Assembly (NCBI GenBank): GCA_002412885.1
Contig: DHVX01000044.1
Location: 1 to 38,359 of the forward strand
Origin: Bacteroidales bacterium UBA5197
Lineage (GTDB): Bacteria > Bacteroidota > Bacteroidia > Bacteroidales > Lentimicrobiaceae
Direction: 5' to 3'
Length of the DNA: 38,359 nucleotides
Positions 7,825 through 16,269 of this stretch are shown one piece after another. Numbering within the stretch: the first letter of the stretch is position 1; each line of letters opens with the position of its first letter. The notes below the pieces were generated by a model. It did no database searches, was not told where the DNA came from, and saw only the letters and a list, made by a program, of their open reading frames with translations. The translations under genes and the position numbers were made by a program.

Positions 7825-9171
7825 ATGAGTCCGTTACGTAAAACGCTGTTTGTTAAATTATTACTGATTATTCTGGGCAGCTTGCTGATTGGCGCACTTT
7901 ATCTCCTTTTACTGAAAGCCTTACCCAAGTATGCCGCCAGAGTGCCGTATATCGCGTTGCTCTTTGCTGTTGACTTTCTGACTTATCGCTATCTGAGCTC
8001 TTTATGGAGGAATTACCGTAAATGGATCCGGGCATCAATAGCTGTCATCTGGTGGTTGCCTCTGGGTATTCTGCTTTTCTTTCTTTTCGGATCTGTTTTC
8101 ATTCCGATGCCCGAAATGGCAAAATTTCTCAGGATTTATTTACCTGGGTTTGCCCTTGTTTTCTTTTTATCTAAATCAATTTTACTCGTCTCTCTGATTC
8201 CTTCATTTATACTGTTGCTGATTCAAAAAATTTCAGCCGGATTTAAACGAAGAAGAAGTTATTCAGTTGAGATTAAATTTCTTAAACAAATGGGATTATT
8301 TTTTGGAAGCCTTGCACTAGCCGGATTGCTGGTGGGTAGCACGGTTTGGGTTTATAGATTCAAGACTCATCGTATTGAATTGAGCATTCAGAACCTGCCT
8401 GCAGCCTTTGAAGGGCTTCGGATTGTGCAGCTGTCTGATATTCATCTGGGTAGCTGGCTCTCGTCAAAACCTTTGCAGAAGGCAGTAGATCAGGTAAATG
8501 CGCTGAATCCTGATATCATCGTTTTTACCGGTGATCTTGTAAATTACAGCACCTCTGAAGTCAGAGGATTTGAGCAGGTACTCGCCCAACTTAAAGCTCC
8601 TTTGGGAATTTACACAATCCTGGGTAACCATGATTACGGCGATTATATTTCGTGGAAAAAACCGGAAGAAAAGGAAACCAATCTTCAGCAACTTGTTGAT
8701 TTTTATGATTCTCTGGGCTGGAAACTTTTGCGGAATGAATCTTTCAGGATTGAGAAAGACAGTGCTTCACTGCTAATAGCGGGCGTCGAAAACTGGAGTG
8801 CAACTACCCGTTTTAAAAAATACGGCGATCTTTACAAAACCATGGAAAACACTTCATATGCCGATGTAAATGTTCTGCTCTCGCACGATCCAACGCATTG
8901 GGAAACTGAAGTATCGAAGGATTTTACCGGGTTCGATATTACCCTTTCAGGACATACACACGGAATGCAAATGGGAATTGAAGCATTTGGCTGGAAGTGG
9001 AGCCCCGCAAGATACCTTTACGATAACTGGGCAGGTCTTGCCTCAGTTGATGTGCCGGGCAATCGCAGGAGTTATCTGTATGTAAACCGCGGTCTCGGCC
9101 ATATTGCCTATCCCGGAAGGGTGGGAATTCTCCCCGAAATCACACTTCTTACCCTGAAAAAAGCAGAATAA
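7825..9171 (+). CDS. Membrane-anchored metallophosphoesterase (YaeI/YkuE-like)
   Basis: 448 residues from the ATG at 7825; the frame extends 39 codons further upstream, but that part is repeat DNA containing a promoter box. About five hydrophobic segments fill residues 8-175, followed by a calcineurin-like phosphoesterase domain with all metal-binding motifs: QLSDIHLGS (D205, H207), FTGDLVNY (D237), LGNHDYG (N268, H269), LLSHDPTHW and LSGHTHGMQMG. This family uses two metal ions to split phosphate esters. Membrane-anchored relatives act on lipid or nucleotide substrates, but the substrate here is not identifiable. Monocistronic. Confidence 0.9.
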   Translation: MSPLRKTLFVKLLLIILGSLLIGALYLLLLKALPKYAARVPYIALLFAVDFLTYRYLSSLWRNYRKWIRASIAVIWWLPLGILLFFLFGSVFIPMPEMAKFLRIYLPGFALVFFLSKSILLVSLIPSFILLLIQKISAGFKRRRSYSVEIKFLKQMGLFFGSLALAGLLVGSTVWVYRFKTHRIELSIQNLPAAFEGLRIVQLSDIHLGSWLSSKPLQKAVDQVNALNPDIIVFTGDLVNYSTSEVRGFEQVLAQLKAPLGIYTILGNHDYGDYISWKKPEEKETNLQQLVDFYDSLGWKLLRNESFRIEKDSASLLIAGVENWSATTRFKKYGDLYKTMENTSYADVNVLLSHDPTHWETEVSKDFTGFDITLSGHTHGMQMGIEAFGWKWSPARYLYDNWAGLASVDVPGNRRSYLYVNRGLGHIAYPGRVGILPEITLLTLKKAE

Positions 9172-9197
9172 CTCCTTTTAAACAGTCGATTTAAGCA

Positions 9198-10658
9198 CTA
9201 AAGTTTATACCATTCATTCACCCTGTCGGCGATATGGCAGTCGTCGTTGATGTGCTTGAATTCGTTGTTGTGTTTGTTATAAGCGTAATCTTCTCCCCAT
9301 ATTTTATGGTTCTGATCAATTTCTGACAATGCGTTAATGATAAACTCAAGTTCGGCGTTGGTCATGGTGGGATGCAACGAAAGCCTGACCCAGCCTGGTT
9401 TTTGCGACAGATCGCCATGGTTGATCAGATCTGTGATAGATTTCGAGTGTTCATAACTGACATCGAGCAGAAAATGGCCGTAAGTACCGGCGCATGCGCA
9501 ACCACCTCTAACCTGAATTCCGTATCTGTCGCTGAGCAATTTCACCGCAAGATTGTAATGAATATCAGTATAATAAAATGAAATAACACCCAATCGTTTG
9601 CGGTGGTTGTTGGCTAAAATTCTGATGCCCGGAATTTTATCCATTCCTGCGAAAGCAATTTCAAGAAGTTCCTCTTCGCGACGGATGATGTTTGCAACGC
9701 CCATTTTTTCTTTAAGTTCAATGCAGAGAGCCGTTCTGATGGCTTGCATAAATCCCGGGGTTCCGCCATCTTCACGCGATTCAATATCATCTACATATTT
9801 GTATTCTCCCCAGGGATTGGTCCAGTCAACGGTTCCACCGCCGGGTTGGTCGGGAGTACGGCTTTTATACATCGATTTATCAAAAACCAGAACGCCGGAC
9901 GATCCGGGACCTCCCAGAAATTTATGGGGCGAGAATAAAACCGCATCCAGTTTTTCCATAGGATCGGCGGGATGCATATTAATGTCAGCATAAGGCGCTG
10001 ATGCTGCGAAATCAATAAAACAGAAGCCGCCGAATTCATGCATGGCCCGCGCCAGTTCATAGTATGGAGTTCCGACTCCGGTCACATTGGAACATGCTGT
10101 AAATGCACCGATTTTCAATGGGCGATCTTTGTATATTTCCAGCTGCCGGCGAAGCTCTTCAACATCTACAAGCAAATCTTTATCAGGATTCAGCACCACC
10201 ACATCACTCATGGTTTCAAACCACGAAGTCTGATTGCTGTGATGTTCCATATGTGTTACAAAAACCACCGGTTTTTCTTTCTCTTTAAAGCATTTGCTGT
10301 CGTTAAGCTGTCCGCACATTTTCAGCCCCATCATCCGTTGAAACTTCACGATTACGCCAGTCATTCCAAATCCCGCAGTGATGATCACATCTTCAGGTCC
10401 GGCATTTACATGTTTTTTAATACGTTTATGGGCTTCGTGGTATGCCTTTGTCATGGAAGTACCCGTTTCGCTGGTCTCGGTGTGGGTGTTTCCGATAAAG
10501 GGGCCTATGTCGTTGGTAAGACGATCTTCGATGGGTTTGTAAAGCCTGCCACTGGCAATCCAGTCGGCGTAGATAAGTTTCTGACGGCCATAAGGTGTAT
10601 CATACTCAAGGTCGTGGCCTATGGTGTTTGTTCTGAATTGTTCGAAGTAGCTTTCCAT
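9198..10658 (-). CDS. Class V aminotransferase-fold PLP enzyme, cysteine desulfurase-like
   Basis: 486 residues from the ATG at 10658 (an 11-codon upstream extension is unlikely). The PLP-binding lysine is K246 in FSPHKFLGGPGSSG; H140 (HMEHHSNQTSW) and D216 (FIDFAAS) match cofactor-stacking and pyridine-nitrogen contacts. The C-terminal region has QVRGGCACAGTYGH with C387 and C389 where cysteine desulfurases place the sulfur-accepting cysteine. It is longer than SufS (about 405 residues) and belongs to a divergent branch, so it could be a desulfurase, a selenocysteine lyase-like enzyme or an unrelated lyase. No SufE, SufBCD or IscU gene is adjacent. Confidence 0.85.
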   Translation of the reverse strand: MESYFEQFRTNTIGHDLEYDTPYGRQKLIYADWIASGRLYKPIEDRLTNDIGPFIGNTHTETSETGTSMTKAYHEAHKRIKKHVNAGPEDVIITAGFGMTGVIVKFQRMMGLKMCGQLNDSKCFKEKEKPVVFVTHMEHHSNQTSWFETMSDVVVLNPDKDLLVDVEELRRQLEIYKDRPLKIGAFTACSNVTGVGTPYYELARAMHEFGGFCFIDFAASAPYADINMHPADPMEKLDAVLFSPHKFLGGPGSSGVLVFDKSMYKSRTPDQPGGGTVDWTNPWGEYKYVDDIESREDGGTPGFMQAIRTALCIELKEKMGVANIIRREEELLEIAFAGMDKIPGIRILANNHRKRLGVISFYYTDIHYNLAVKLLSDRYGIQVRGGCACAGTYGHFLLDVSYEHSKSITDLINHGDLSQKPGWVRLSLHPTMTNAELEFIINALSEIDQNHKIWGEDYAYNKHNNEFKHINDDCHIADRVNEWYKL

Positions 10659-10763
10659 ACAGAAGTTTAAGATAAAACCAGTCTGCTGCAAATGTCAGTA
10701 TTTTTTCTGTACAGAAGCAATTGAAGAAAAACTAAATGTGGAATTTTAAAAAGTGGTCGGAGG

Positions 10764-10816
10764 TAGGATGTAAGATGTAAGATGTCGGAAGTTCGGATAT
10801 GTCGGAAGTCGGATAT
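10764..10816. repeat. Degenerate tandem words (GATGTAA, GTCGGAAGT)
   Basis: GATGTAA is repeated in tandem, followed by three variants of GTCGGAAGT/ TCGGATAT. This begins a stretch of low-complexity DNA that continues to 10953. Confidence 0.6.
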
Positions 10817-10828
10817 TCCAACTCCGAA

Positions 10829-10875
10829 AACCTCAACCTCAACCTCAACCTTAACCTCAACCTCAACCTCAACCT
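10829..10875. repeat. Hexanucleotide tandem repeat (CCTCAA)n
   Basis: About eight copies of CCTCAA, one of them changed to CCTTAA. It is a simple microsatellite-like tract between two convergent-free minus-strand genes. Confidence 0.9.
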
Positions 10876-10917
10876 AAATATGAAATCCGCAATCCGCAAT
10901 TAGAAATCAGACATTGG

Positions 10918-10953
10918 AAATTGGAAATTAGAAATTAGAAATTAGAAATTAGA
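10918..10953. repeat. Heptanucleotide tandem repeat (AAATTAG)n
   Basis: About five copies of a 7-base unit (AAATTGG changing to AAATTAG), ending 13 bases before the stop codon of the long repeat protein. Confidence 0.85.
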
Positions 10954-10965
10954 GCTTCGCTCTAC

Positions 10966-13900
10966 CTAATCCCCCTGCGCTATCTGCATCTTCGAAATTT
11001 CAATGCTACCACCCTCCGCATAAATGCCTATCCAGTTGTTGTCCTCGCGATACCACTTGTCTTGTATGCTTACACGTACCAGAAAGTCACCGTTTTCGTC
11101 AGTGGTGATGCTGCGAAGCACAATACCCCCGTTTTTCTGACTTCCTTTACCGTAATTGACGTAAACCTTCGGATCAGTTTCGCTGGTTTTACGGGCTTTT
11201 ATGGAAATGTAGTTGTTTTTACGCAACCTCATTTCGATGGGGGAGAAGTTGAATTTCTTTTCCGTATCTTTATCAATGGCAGTCGGGTTGTTTACCAGAT
11301 CGACAATGGCGTGGTCTTCAAGATATTTCCTGATTTTGGCAATCATATCAATTGGATAGACCTCATCAGGTTTGGCCAGTGCAGATTCGTTGTAAGCATC
11401 AATTGCCTGGTCAAATATTTTGTCCTGATAAAGCCGGTCAGCATTCATTATCAGTTTGTTGTATGCTTCCATCTGGTTGCGGGCGCGCTCCTGAAGTATC
11501 CCTCTGATGGAAAGTATCTTTTCTTTGGGATATTTTTCGGCAGGTTTCAAAGCACTTGCATTTTCATAAAACCTGATTGAGCTGTTGTAATCCTTTTCTG
11601 CAAAAAGCCTGTCGGCCTGTTCAATGGCTTCATAGTAGCCCTTGTCAGCCAATTGTTTCTGCTCGAGCATAATGTTGTTTATTTCGGATATTCTGGCTGT
11701 CGGATGCTCTGCTCCTGGTCTGTATTCCAGTGCTTTCTGATAAGAAGCCAGCGCTGAAGTATAATCTTTTCCCGAAAAGGACGCATCACCTTCTGCAATG
11801 GCATTGGCAAAGTTTGCCGATGCTGTTCTCTCAGCATCGCGTTTCTTTATAATGAGTTCCAGTTGACTGGCAGGATATGTTTCACCTGGTTTAAGCTTTT
11901 TCGCTTGATTATAAGCCAATTCAGCTTCATCCAGCAGATTTGATCTGAATTTTTCATCGCCCAGCGAAATGGCAGTGGCATATTGTTGTTCTGTTTGTTC
12001 CTGCTCGCCCAGAATTCCATTGATTTCAGCTATCTTACCTGTAGGATATTGCTCTCCCGGTTTCAATGTAAGGGCTTCATTATACTTTGTTTGCGCTGAT
12101 CGGTATTCTTTGGCCGCTAACAAACGATCGGCTTCAGCAACCGCTGATTTATAGTTTTCCTCAATTTGCTTTTGATTGGCAAGCTGGGTATTGATGCGGT
12201 CAATCTGTTCGGAAGGGTATTTTTCCTCAGGTTTTACCTTTAAAGCTTCTGCGTATTTTTTTGAAGCATCATTGAGTTTCCCTGAATTGTAAAGCGCATC
12301 TGCTTCAGCAACAGCTTTCTGATAGCTTCCCATCAGTTCCATTTCGGCTTCCAGCGCCTTGGCGATCAATGAAAGCTGTGCAGCCGGATATTTCTCTGCA
12401 GGTTTTAGCGTAACTGCTTTTTCATAAGCAGTTTGTGCCGGCTGATATTGTTTCTCTTTGTATGCCTTATCTCCCTCACTGACGTAGCGGGCATAGTTTT
12501 CATCGAGTGATTTCAGGTCTTCAAGTATCTGATTGATGGCAGCAATTTTTTCCGCAGGATAGGTTTCATCAGGAAGAATCCCGGATGCATCGGTGTAACT
12601 TTTGCGTGCATTTCCATAATCAGCAGCAGCAAAATACTGATCGCCTTCCACAATTTTTTTGTCGTATTGTGCTTTTGCGGCAATCATTTCAGATTTCAGC
12701 GTATTTGCTTTGTTGCCCTGACTTATTGCATAGGCATCGCCGGGCACAAGTGCAAGCGCGTTCTGGTAAAGCTGAATCGCTTCATCATATTTTTTGTCTT
12801 CAAGCAGTTTGTCAGCGTTTGCTATGAACGCATTGATGCGCTCTTTCTGGCTGGTTTGTTCTGATATCTTGTTGTTGATCAGTAAAATACGATCTTTGGG
12901 ATAGGTCTCCTCTGGTTTGAGAACAAGTGCTTCCTGATAAACTGTCAGTGAAGCTTCAAAGTTATTGCTGTTGAAAAGCTTATCCGCATTCGCAATGGCT
13001 GCATTGTATTGTTCTTCTTTCGTTGCAATATTCCTGAGAATTTCTTCAATGGCTGATATGCGCTTTGCCGGATGGGTTTCATTCGGTTTCAGATTGCTCG
13101 CCTCTCTGTAAAAACCGAGTGATTGCTGATAATCTTTTGCCTCAAAAGCCTGATCTGCTTTGCCGATTAACCCGGCATAAGCCTCAGTTGAAGCCCGCAT
13201 TTCAGATAAGGTGTTGTTGATCAGATTTATCTGGGAGGCCGGATATTTATTGTCAGGATCTGCTGCTGCCGCTTCACGGTAAGTGATCAGTGCATTATCA
13301 TAATCTTTGGCAGCAAATTGGTTATCGGCTCTTTTAATTGTTTCCTGATAAATTCTGGTGCGCTCAGCTTCTTTCAATGCCAGCAGTTGCAATGCAATAT
13401 CCTCTATCTTTTGCTTCGGGTAAGCTTCATTGGGCTTCAGATCATTGGCTTTCTGGAATTCTGCACGTGCTTCGGTGAGTTTTTTCTCTGCCAGGAAATT
13501 GTCGCCGGAAGCAATGGCTTTGTTGTAATTTTCCTCCAGATTTTGTTTTTGTTGCAGAATACTCGTGATTTTTTGAATCTGTGTTCCCGGATATTTTTCG
13601 CCGGGAAGGATTTTTGAAGCATTCTGATACGCCAGCAATGCTGTTTCGTAATCTCTGGCATTATAAAGCTTATCAGCTCCGGCAATTACCGACTGGTAAT
13701 TCTGTTGCGCATCCTTCATTTGCGACATTCCTTCAGCTACCCTTTCAAGCATGCTTTTCGGATAGTTTTCGCCAGGCTTGATGCGCTGTGCCTGCTCGTA
13801 TTTTAGCTTTGCTGTATTGAAATCACGGTCTATGTAAGCATTGTCTGCCTCAGCCAGAATGTTTTCATATGAGTCTTTTAGTGCTTTGTCAGCAGCAGCT

Positions 13901-14496
13901 TTTGTATCTATTTCGTTGATACGCTGTTGCGGATATCTTTCATCGGGGTTGATTCCTGATGCCTGAGAATAGCTTTCCCGTGCTTCCGTTATTTTTCCTG
14001 ATGCATAAAATTTGTCGGCATCCTCAATCAGCTTATTGTATTGTTTCTGCTTTTCCTGCTGGGCTTTTGCCTGTTTTTCGGCTTCAGCCATTTTATCGCG
14101 GGCGGTTTTCTCTTCGGGTTTTATATTAACCGCAATGGAGAACTGGTCACGGGCAGCTTCATAATTTTTTGATTGCATGTATCTGTTCCCGCTTTCCATG
14201 GCGCTTGAGTAAAGCGCTTCATCTTGCGGATCAATGTAAAATTTTCTGATCTGTGTCAGTTTATCTTTCGGATATTTTGCCGTGGGATCTATGCTCAGTG
14301 CTTTCTGATATTCAGCTTTGGCTTTGGCATATTCTTTGGCTTGCAGAAAATCTTCACCACGAAGTATGGCATCTTCAAATTGCTGAAGCTTTATTGGATC
14401 GGTGGTTTGCGCAAAAACGTCTGATAATCCAAAGGATAGCGACACAACAAGCATCGCCCTGAGAAAAGAAGAAGTAAGGAATTGTGGGAAAGTCAT
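10966..14496 (-). CDS. Giant exported protein of about 18 TPR-like repeats with a C-terminal beta domain
   Basis: 1,176 residues from the ATG at 14496, chosen because it yields a clean signal peptide (ending ...SDVFAQ); a start at 14535 would add 13 residues. After the signal come about 18 tandem units of roughly 57 residues. Each follows the pattern Y-x-x-A-I-x-x-A-D-x-L-[FY], then K-D-Y-x-x-A, then a closing motif like LKPGEKYP-x-x-x-I. Pairs of helices per unit resemble TPRs with long connectors. Unit 2 and unit 10 have lost the YP. The last 118 residues (about 1059-1176; KKNFS..., VYVNYGKGS, DKWYREDNNWIGIYAEGG) form a distinct, strand-rich domain. Probably a periplasmic or surface scaffold; no function is known to me. 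Confidence 0.88.
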   Translation of the reverse strand: MTFPQFLTSSFLRAMLVVSLSFGLSDVFAQTTDPIKLQQFEDAILRGEDFLQAKEYAKAKAEYQKALSIDPTAKYPKDKLTQIRKFYIDPQDEALYSSAMESGNRYMQSKNYEAARDQFSIAVNIKPEEKTARDKMAEAEKQAKAQQEKQKQYNKLIEDADKFYASGKITEARESYSQASGINPDERYPQQRINEIDTKAAADKALKDSYENILAEADNAYIDRDFNTAKLKYEQAQRIKPGENYPKSMLERVAEGMSQMKDAQQNYQSVIAGADKLYNARDYETALLAYQNASKILPGEKYPGTQIQKITSILQQKQNLEENYNKAIASGDNFLAEKKLTEARAEFQKANDLKPNEAYPKQKIEDIALQLLALKEAERTRIYQETIKRADNQFAAKDYDNALITYREAAAADPDNKYPASQINLINNTLSEMRASTEAYAGLIGKADQAFEAKDYQQSLGFYREASNLKPNETHPAKRISAIEEILRNIATKEEQYNAAIANADKLFNSNNFEASLTVYQEALVLKPEETYPKDRILLINNKISEQTSQKERINAFIANADKLLEDKKYDEAIQLYQNALALVPGDAYAISQGNKANTLKSEMIAAKAQYDKKIVEGDQYFAAADYGNARKSYTDASGILPDETYPAEKIAAINQILEDLKSLDENYARYVSEGDKAYKEKQYQPAQTAYEKAVTLKPAEKYPAAQLSLIAKALEAEMELMGSYQKAVAEADALYNSGKLNDASKKYAEALKVKPEEKYPSEQIDRINTQLANQKQIEENYKSAVAEADRLLAAKEYRSAQTKYNEALTLKPGEQYPTGKIAEINGILGEQEQTEQQYATAISLGDEKFRSNLLDEAELAYNQAKKLKPGETYPASQLELIIKKRDAERTASANFANAIAEGDASFSGKDYTSALASYQKALEYRPGAEHPTARISEINNIMLEQKQLADKGYYEAIEQADRLFAEKDYNSSIRFYENASALKPAEKYPKEKILSIRGILQERARNQMEAYNKLIMNADRLYQDKIFDQAIDAYNESALAKPDEVYPIDMIAKIRKYLEDHAIVDLVNNPTAIDKDTEKKFNFSPIEMRLRKNNYISIKARKTSETDPKVYVNYGKGSQKNGGIVLRSITTDENGDFLVRVSIQDKWYREDNNWIGIYAEGGSIEISKMQIAQGD

Positions 14497-14595
14497 CGGT
14501 ACTTTTATGTAATTTAATCGTTCAGAAATTACCATTTTGATTCGGTAATTATGAAACGATAATTAATGTGGTTTATTGAGTGATCAATATCTTTG

Positions 14596-15258
14596 TCAGA
14601 CTTTATGATCAAAGATCAGGCCATCGCGCATGAAAAGCCGGCGATCAGACATTCCGGCCAATTCTTCATTGTGTGTAACAATCACAATTGTTTGATTGAA
14701 TTTATCCCTGAGTTCAAAAAATAAACGGTGAAGCTGGGCGGAGTTTTCCGAATCGAGATTTCCGGAAGGTTCATCTGCCATCAGCACTGCTGGTTGGTTA
14801 ATAAGCGCTCTTGCTACTGCAACCCGCTGTTGTTCGCCTCCCGAAAGTTCTGATGGTTTGTGCGTTACTCTGCTTTCCAGATTTAAAAACTCCATGAGTT
14901 CAAGGGCACGCTTTTCAGCTTCCTTTTTACTTTTGCCTGCTATAAATGCAGGAATGCAGATATTTTCAAGTGCGTTAAATTCAGGCAGCAGATGATGAAA
15001 CTGAAAAACAAATCCGATCTTCTGATTGCGGAATTCTGCCAGTTTCTTATCATTCAGGTTTTTGGTGTTTATCCCATCCACAATAACTTCTCCGCTGTCA
15101 GCCCGGTCGAGGGTGCTGAGAATATGCAACAGGGTCGATTTCCCGGCTCCGGATGCTCCGGTAACCGAAACAATTTCTCCCTGACGGATACTGGCTGAGA
15201 CACCCTTGAGTACTTTAAGGTTTCCGTAGGACTTTACAATGTTTTCTGCTTTGATCAT
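14596..15258 (-). CDS. lolD: ABC transporter ATPase, LolD type
   Basis: 220 residues, the usual length of LolD/MacB-class ATPases. Visible are Walker A GASGAGKST (about 34-42), the Q-loop FVFQFHHLLPEF, the signature LSGGEQQRVAVARAL, Walker B VLMADEP and the switch histidine in VTHN. The FQFHHLLPEF stretch is characteristic of LolD, which powers release of lipoproteins from the inner membrane for delivery to the outer membrane. The permease partners LolC/E are not adjacent, which is common in Bacteroidota. A MacB or FtsE-like role is less likely but not excluded. Confidence 0.9.
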   Translation of the reverse strand: MIKAENIVKSYGNLKVLKGVSASIRQGEIVSVTGASGAGKSTLLHILSTLDRADSGEVIVDGINTKNLNDKKLAEFRNQKIGFVFQFHHLLPEFNALENICIPAFIAGKSKKEAEKRALELMEFLNLESRVTHKPSELSGGEQQRVAVARALINQPAVLMADEPSGNLDSENSAQLHRLFFELRDKFNQTIVIVTHNEELAGMSDRRLFMRDGLIFDHKV

Positions 15259-15282
15259 AGGTGAGTTGCAAAAATTGGATTA

Positions 15283-15290
15283 CAAAGTTA
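15283..15290 (-). promoter_or_regulatory. -7 promoter box for lolD
   Basis: TAACTTTG on the minus strand fits TAnnTTTG and is 25 bases upstream of the lolD ATG. No clear -33 box. Confidence 0.5.
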
Positions 15291-15812
15291 CGGGAATGGC
15301 GGGAAATTGGAATTATTTTATTTGACTCCCTGAATTCCAGGAATCAGCTATAAACTTTTTGGGAAAATAGCATCATACATACTCTTTTTTTGTTTTCAGG
15401 AAAATAACCCACAACCCCTGACAGCGTTCTGCTACCTATCAAGAGGTTGGCGTACAACTGCCTGGCTGCCCATTTTTAAAGGGTTTGTAACCCTGTCAGT
15501 GGGCGCCTGGACTGATAATAATTTCGTGACAAAAAAAGTATCAATTTTGAAGATAAGTGAAACTGTCGAAATAACTTCCACCCTTGAGTACCCGATCTAA
15601 TAGGAACTTCTGCAAACTAATGTGTCTTATTTGAGGAGTTAATTTGATAATCTTCAAAAGATACTGAGCTGGAAAACCTCTTTGAAATTTTGATGTTTTT
15701 ATTGTTGGAGCAATGTTTGAAATGGCATAAAAATGCGCACATGAATCTCCTGCCGGTTAAAACGATAGAATGAAAATTGCTTTATCCGGTTATATTTTTA
15801 CGACGACTCTTG
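15291..15812. other. Gene-free region, possible remnant with an imperfect inverted repeat
   Basis: About 520 bases with no convincing frame on either strand. ACCCCTGACAG (15414-15424) and CTGTCAGTGG (15493-15502) form an imperfect inverted pair around a more GC-rich core than the flanks, which suggests a decayed repeat or a lost gene. Confidence 0.4.
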
Positions 15813-15953
15813 TTAATCAACAACAAAATCTTCTTCATAAACTTCAACTTCCAAATCGGCGCCAATCAATTCAGCCAGCCATTTGTATCCGTTCTTGACA
15901 ACGAGTCTGATGCGTGTGTATCCCATAATCGGGAATTTTAGTGTAGCGAGCAT
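15813..15953 (-). CDS. Possible 46-residue small protein
   Basis: An ATG at 15953 opens 46 codons ending in TAA at 15813. The product begins MLATLKFPIMGYTRIRLVVK, continues through a segment with W25 and ends with the acidic tail EVEVYEEDFVVD. The even amino-acid composition and basic front/acidic tail look more protein-like than random. It lies in an otherwise empty kilobase. There is no recognised domain, no clear promoter box and no close neighbour in the same direction, so its existence is plausible but unproven. Confidence 0.45.
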   Translation of the reverse strand: MLATLKFPIMGYTRIRLVVKNGYKWLAELIGADLEVEVYEEDFVVD

Positions 15954-16269
15954 GATATTATAGTTTTTGGTTAAACAAAGGGTTTAATTCTTTATCCCCG
16001 TATGTTATAAATGTAACTGTTTAAAACCATTATTGTTGTAAGAAAAGTTGAAAAAAATGTTAAATTTCTGTTGAAATCGGAGTTTTGTTAACGAATTGCA
16101 TTTTTTGTGTCAAAATTTGCATGTGTCGGTTGATTTTGCTGCCATCATCACACAATTTTCCAACAATGGAAAACAGTGAATTATTCTTCTTATTTCATGA
16201 TTGTAAACGACAGGAAGTATCCTTCAGATTACGATGCGATTTAGTCTTGAAAACCGGAATGAAAATTTT
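15954..16269. other. Intergenic region, nothing recognised
   Basis: A/T-rich stretch between the possible small protein and the end of the DUF5916 gene. Short frames on the plus strand (16085 onward) lack features. No hairpin with a T run was found for the DUF5916 transcript. Confidence 0.4.

Noticed and set aside
10829..10953. Tandem repeats considered as a CRISPR array
   Set aside because: Units are 6-7 bases without spacers, and no cas gene is present.
11062..11580. A 172-codon plus-strand frame within the long repeat protein gene
   Set aside because: Antisense shadow; the repeats on the minus strand explain the coding bias.
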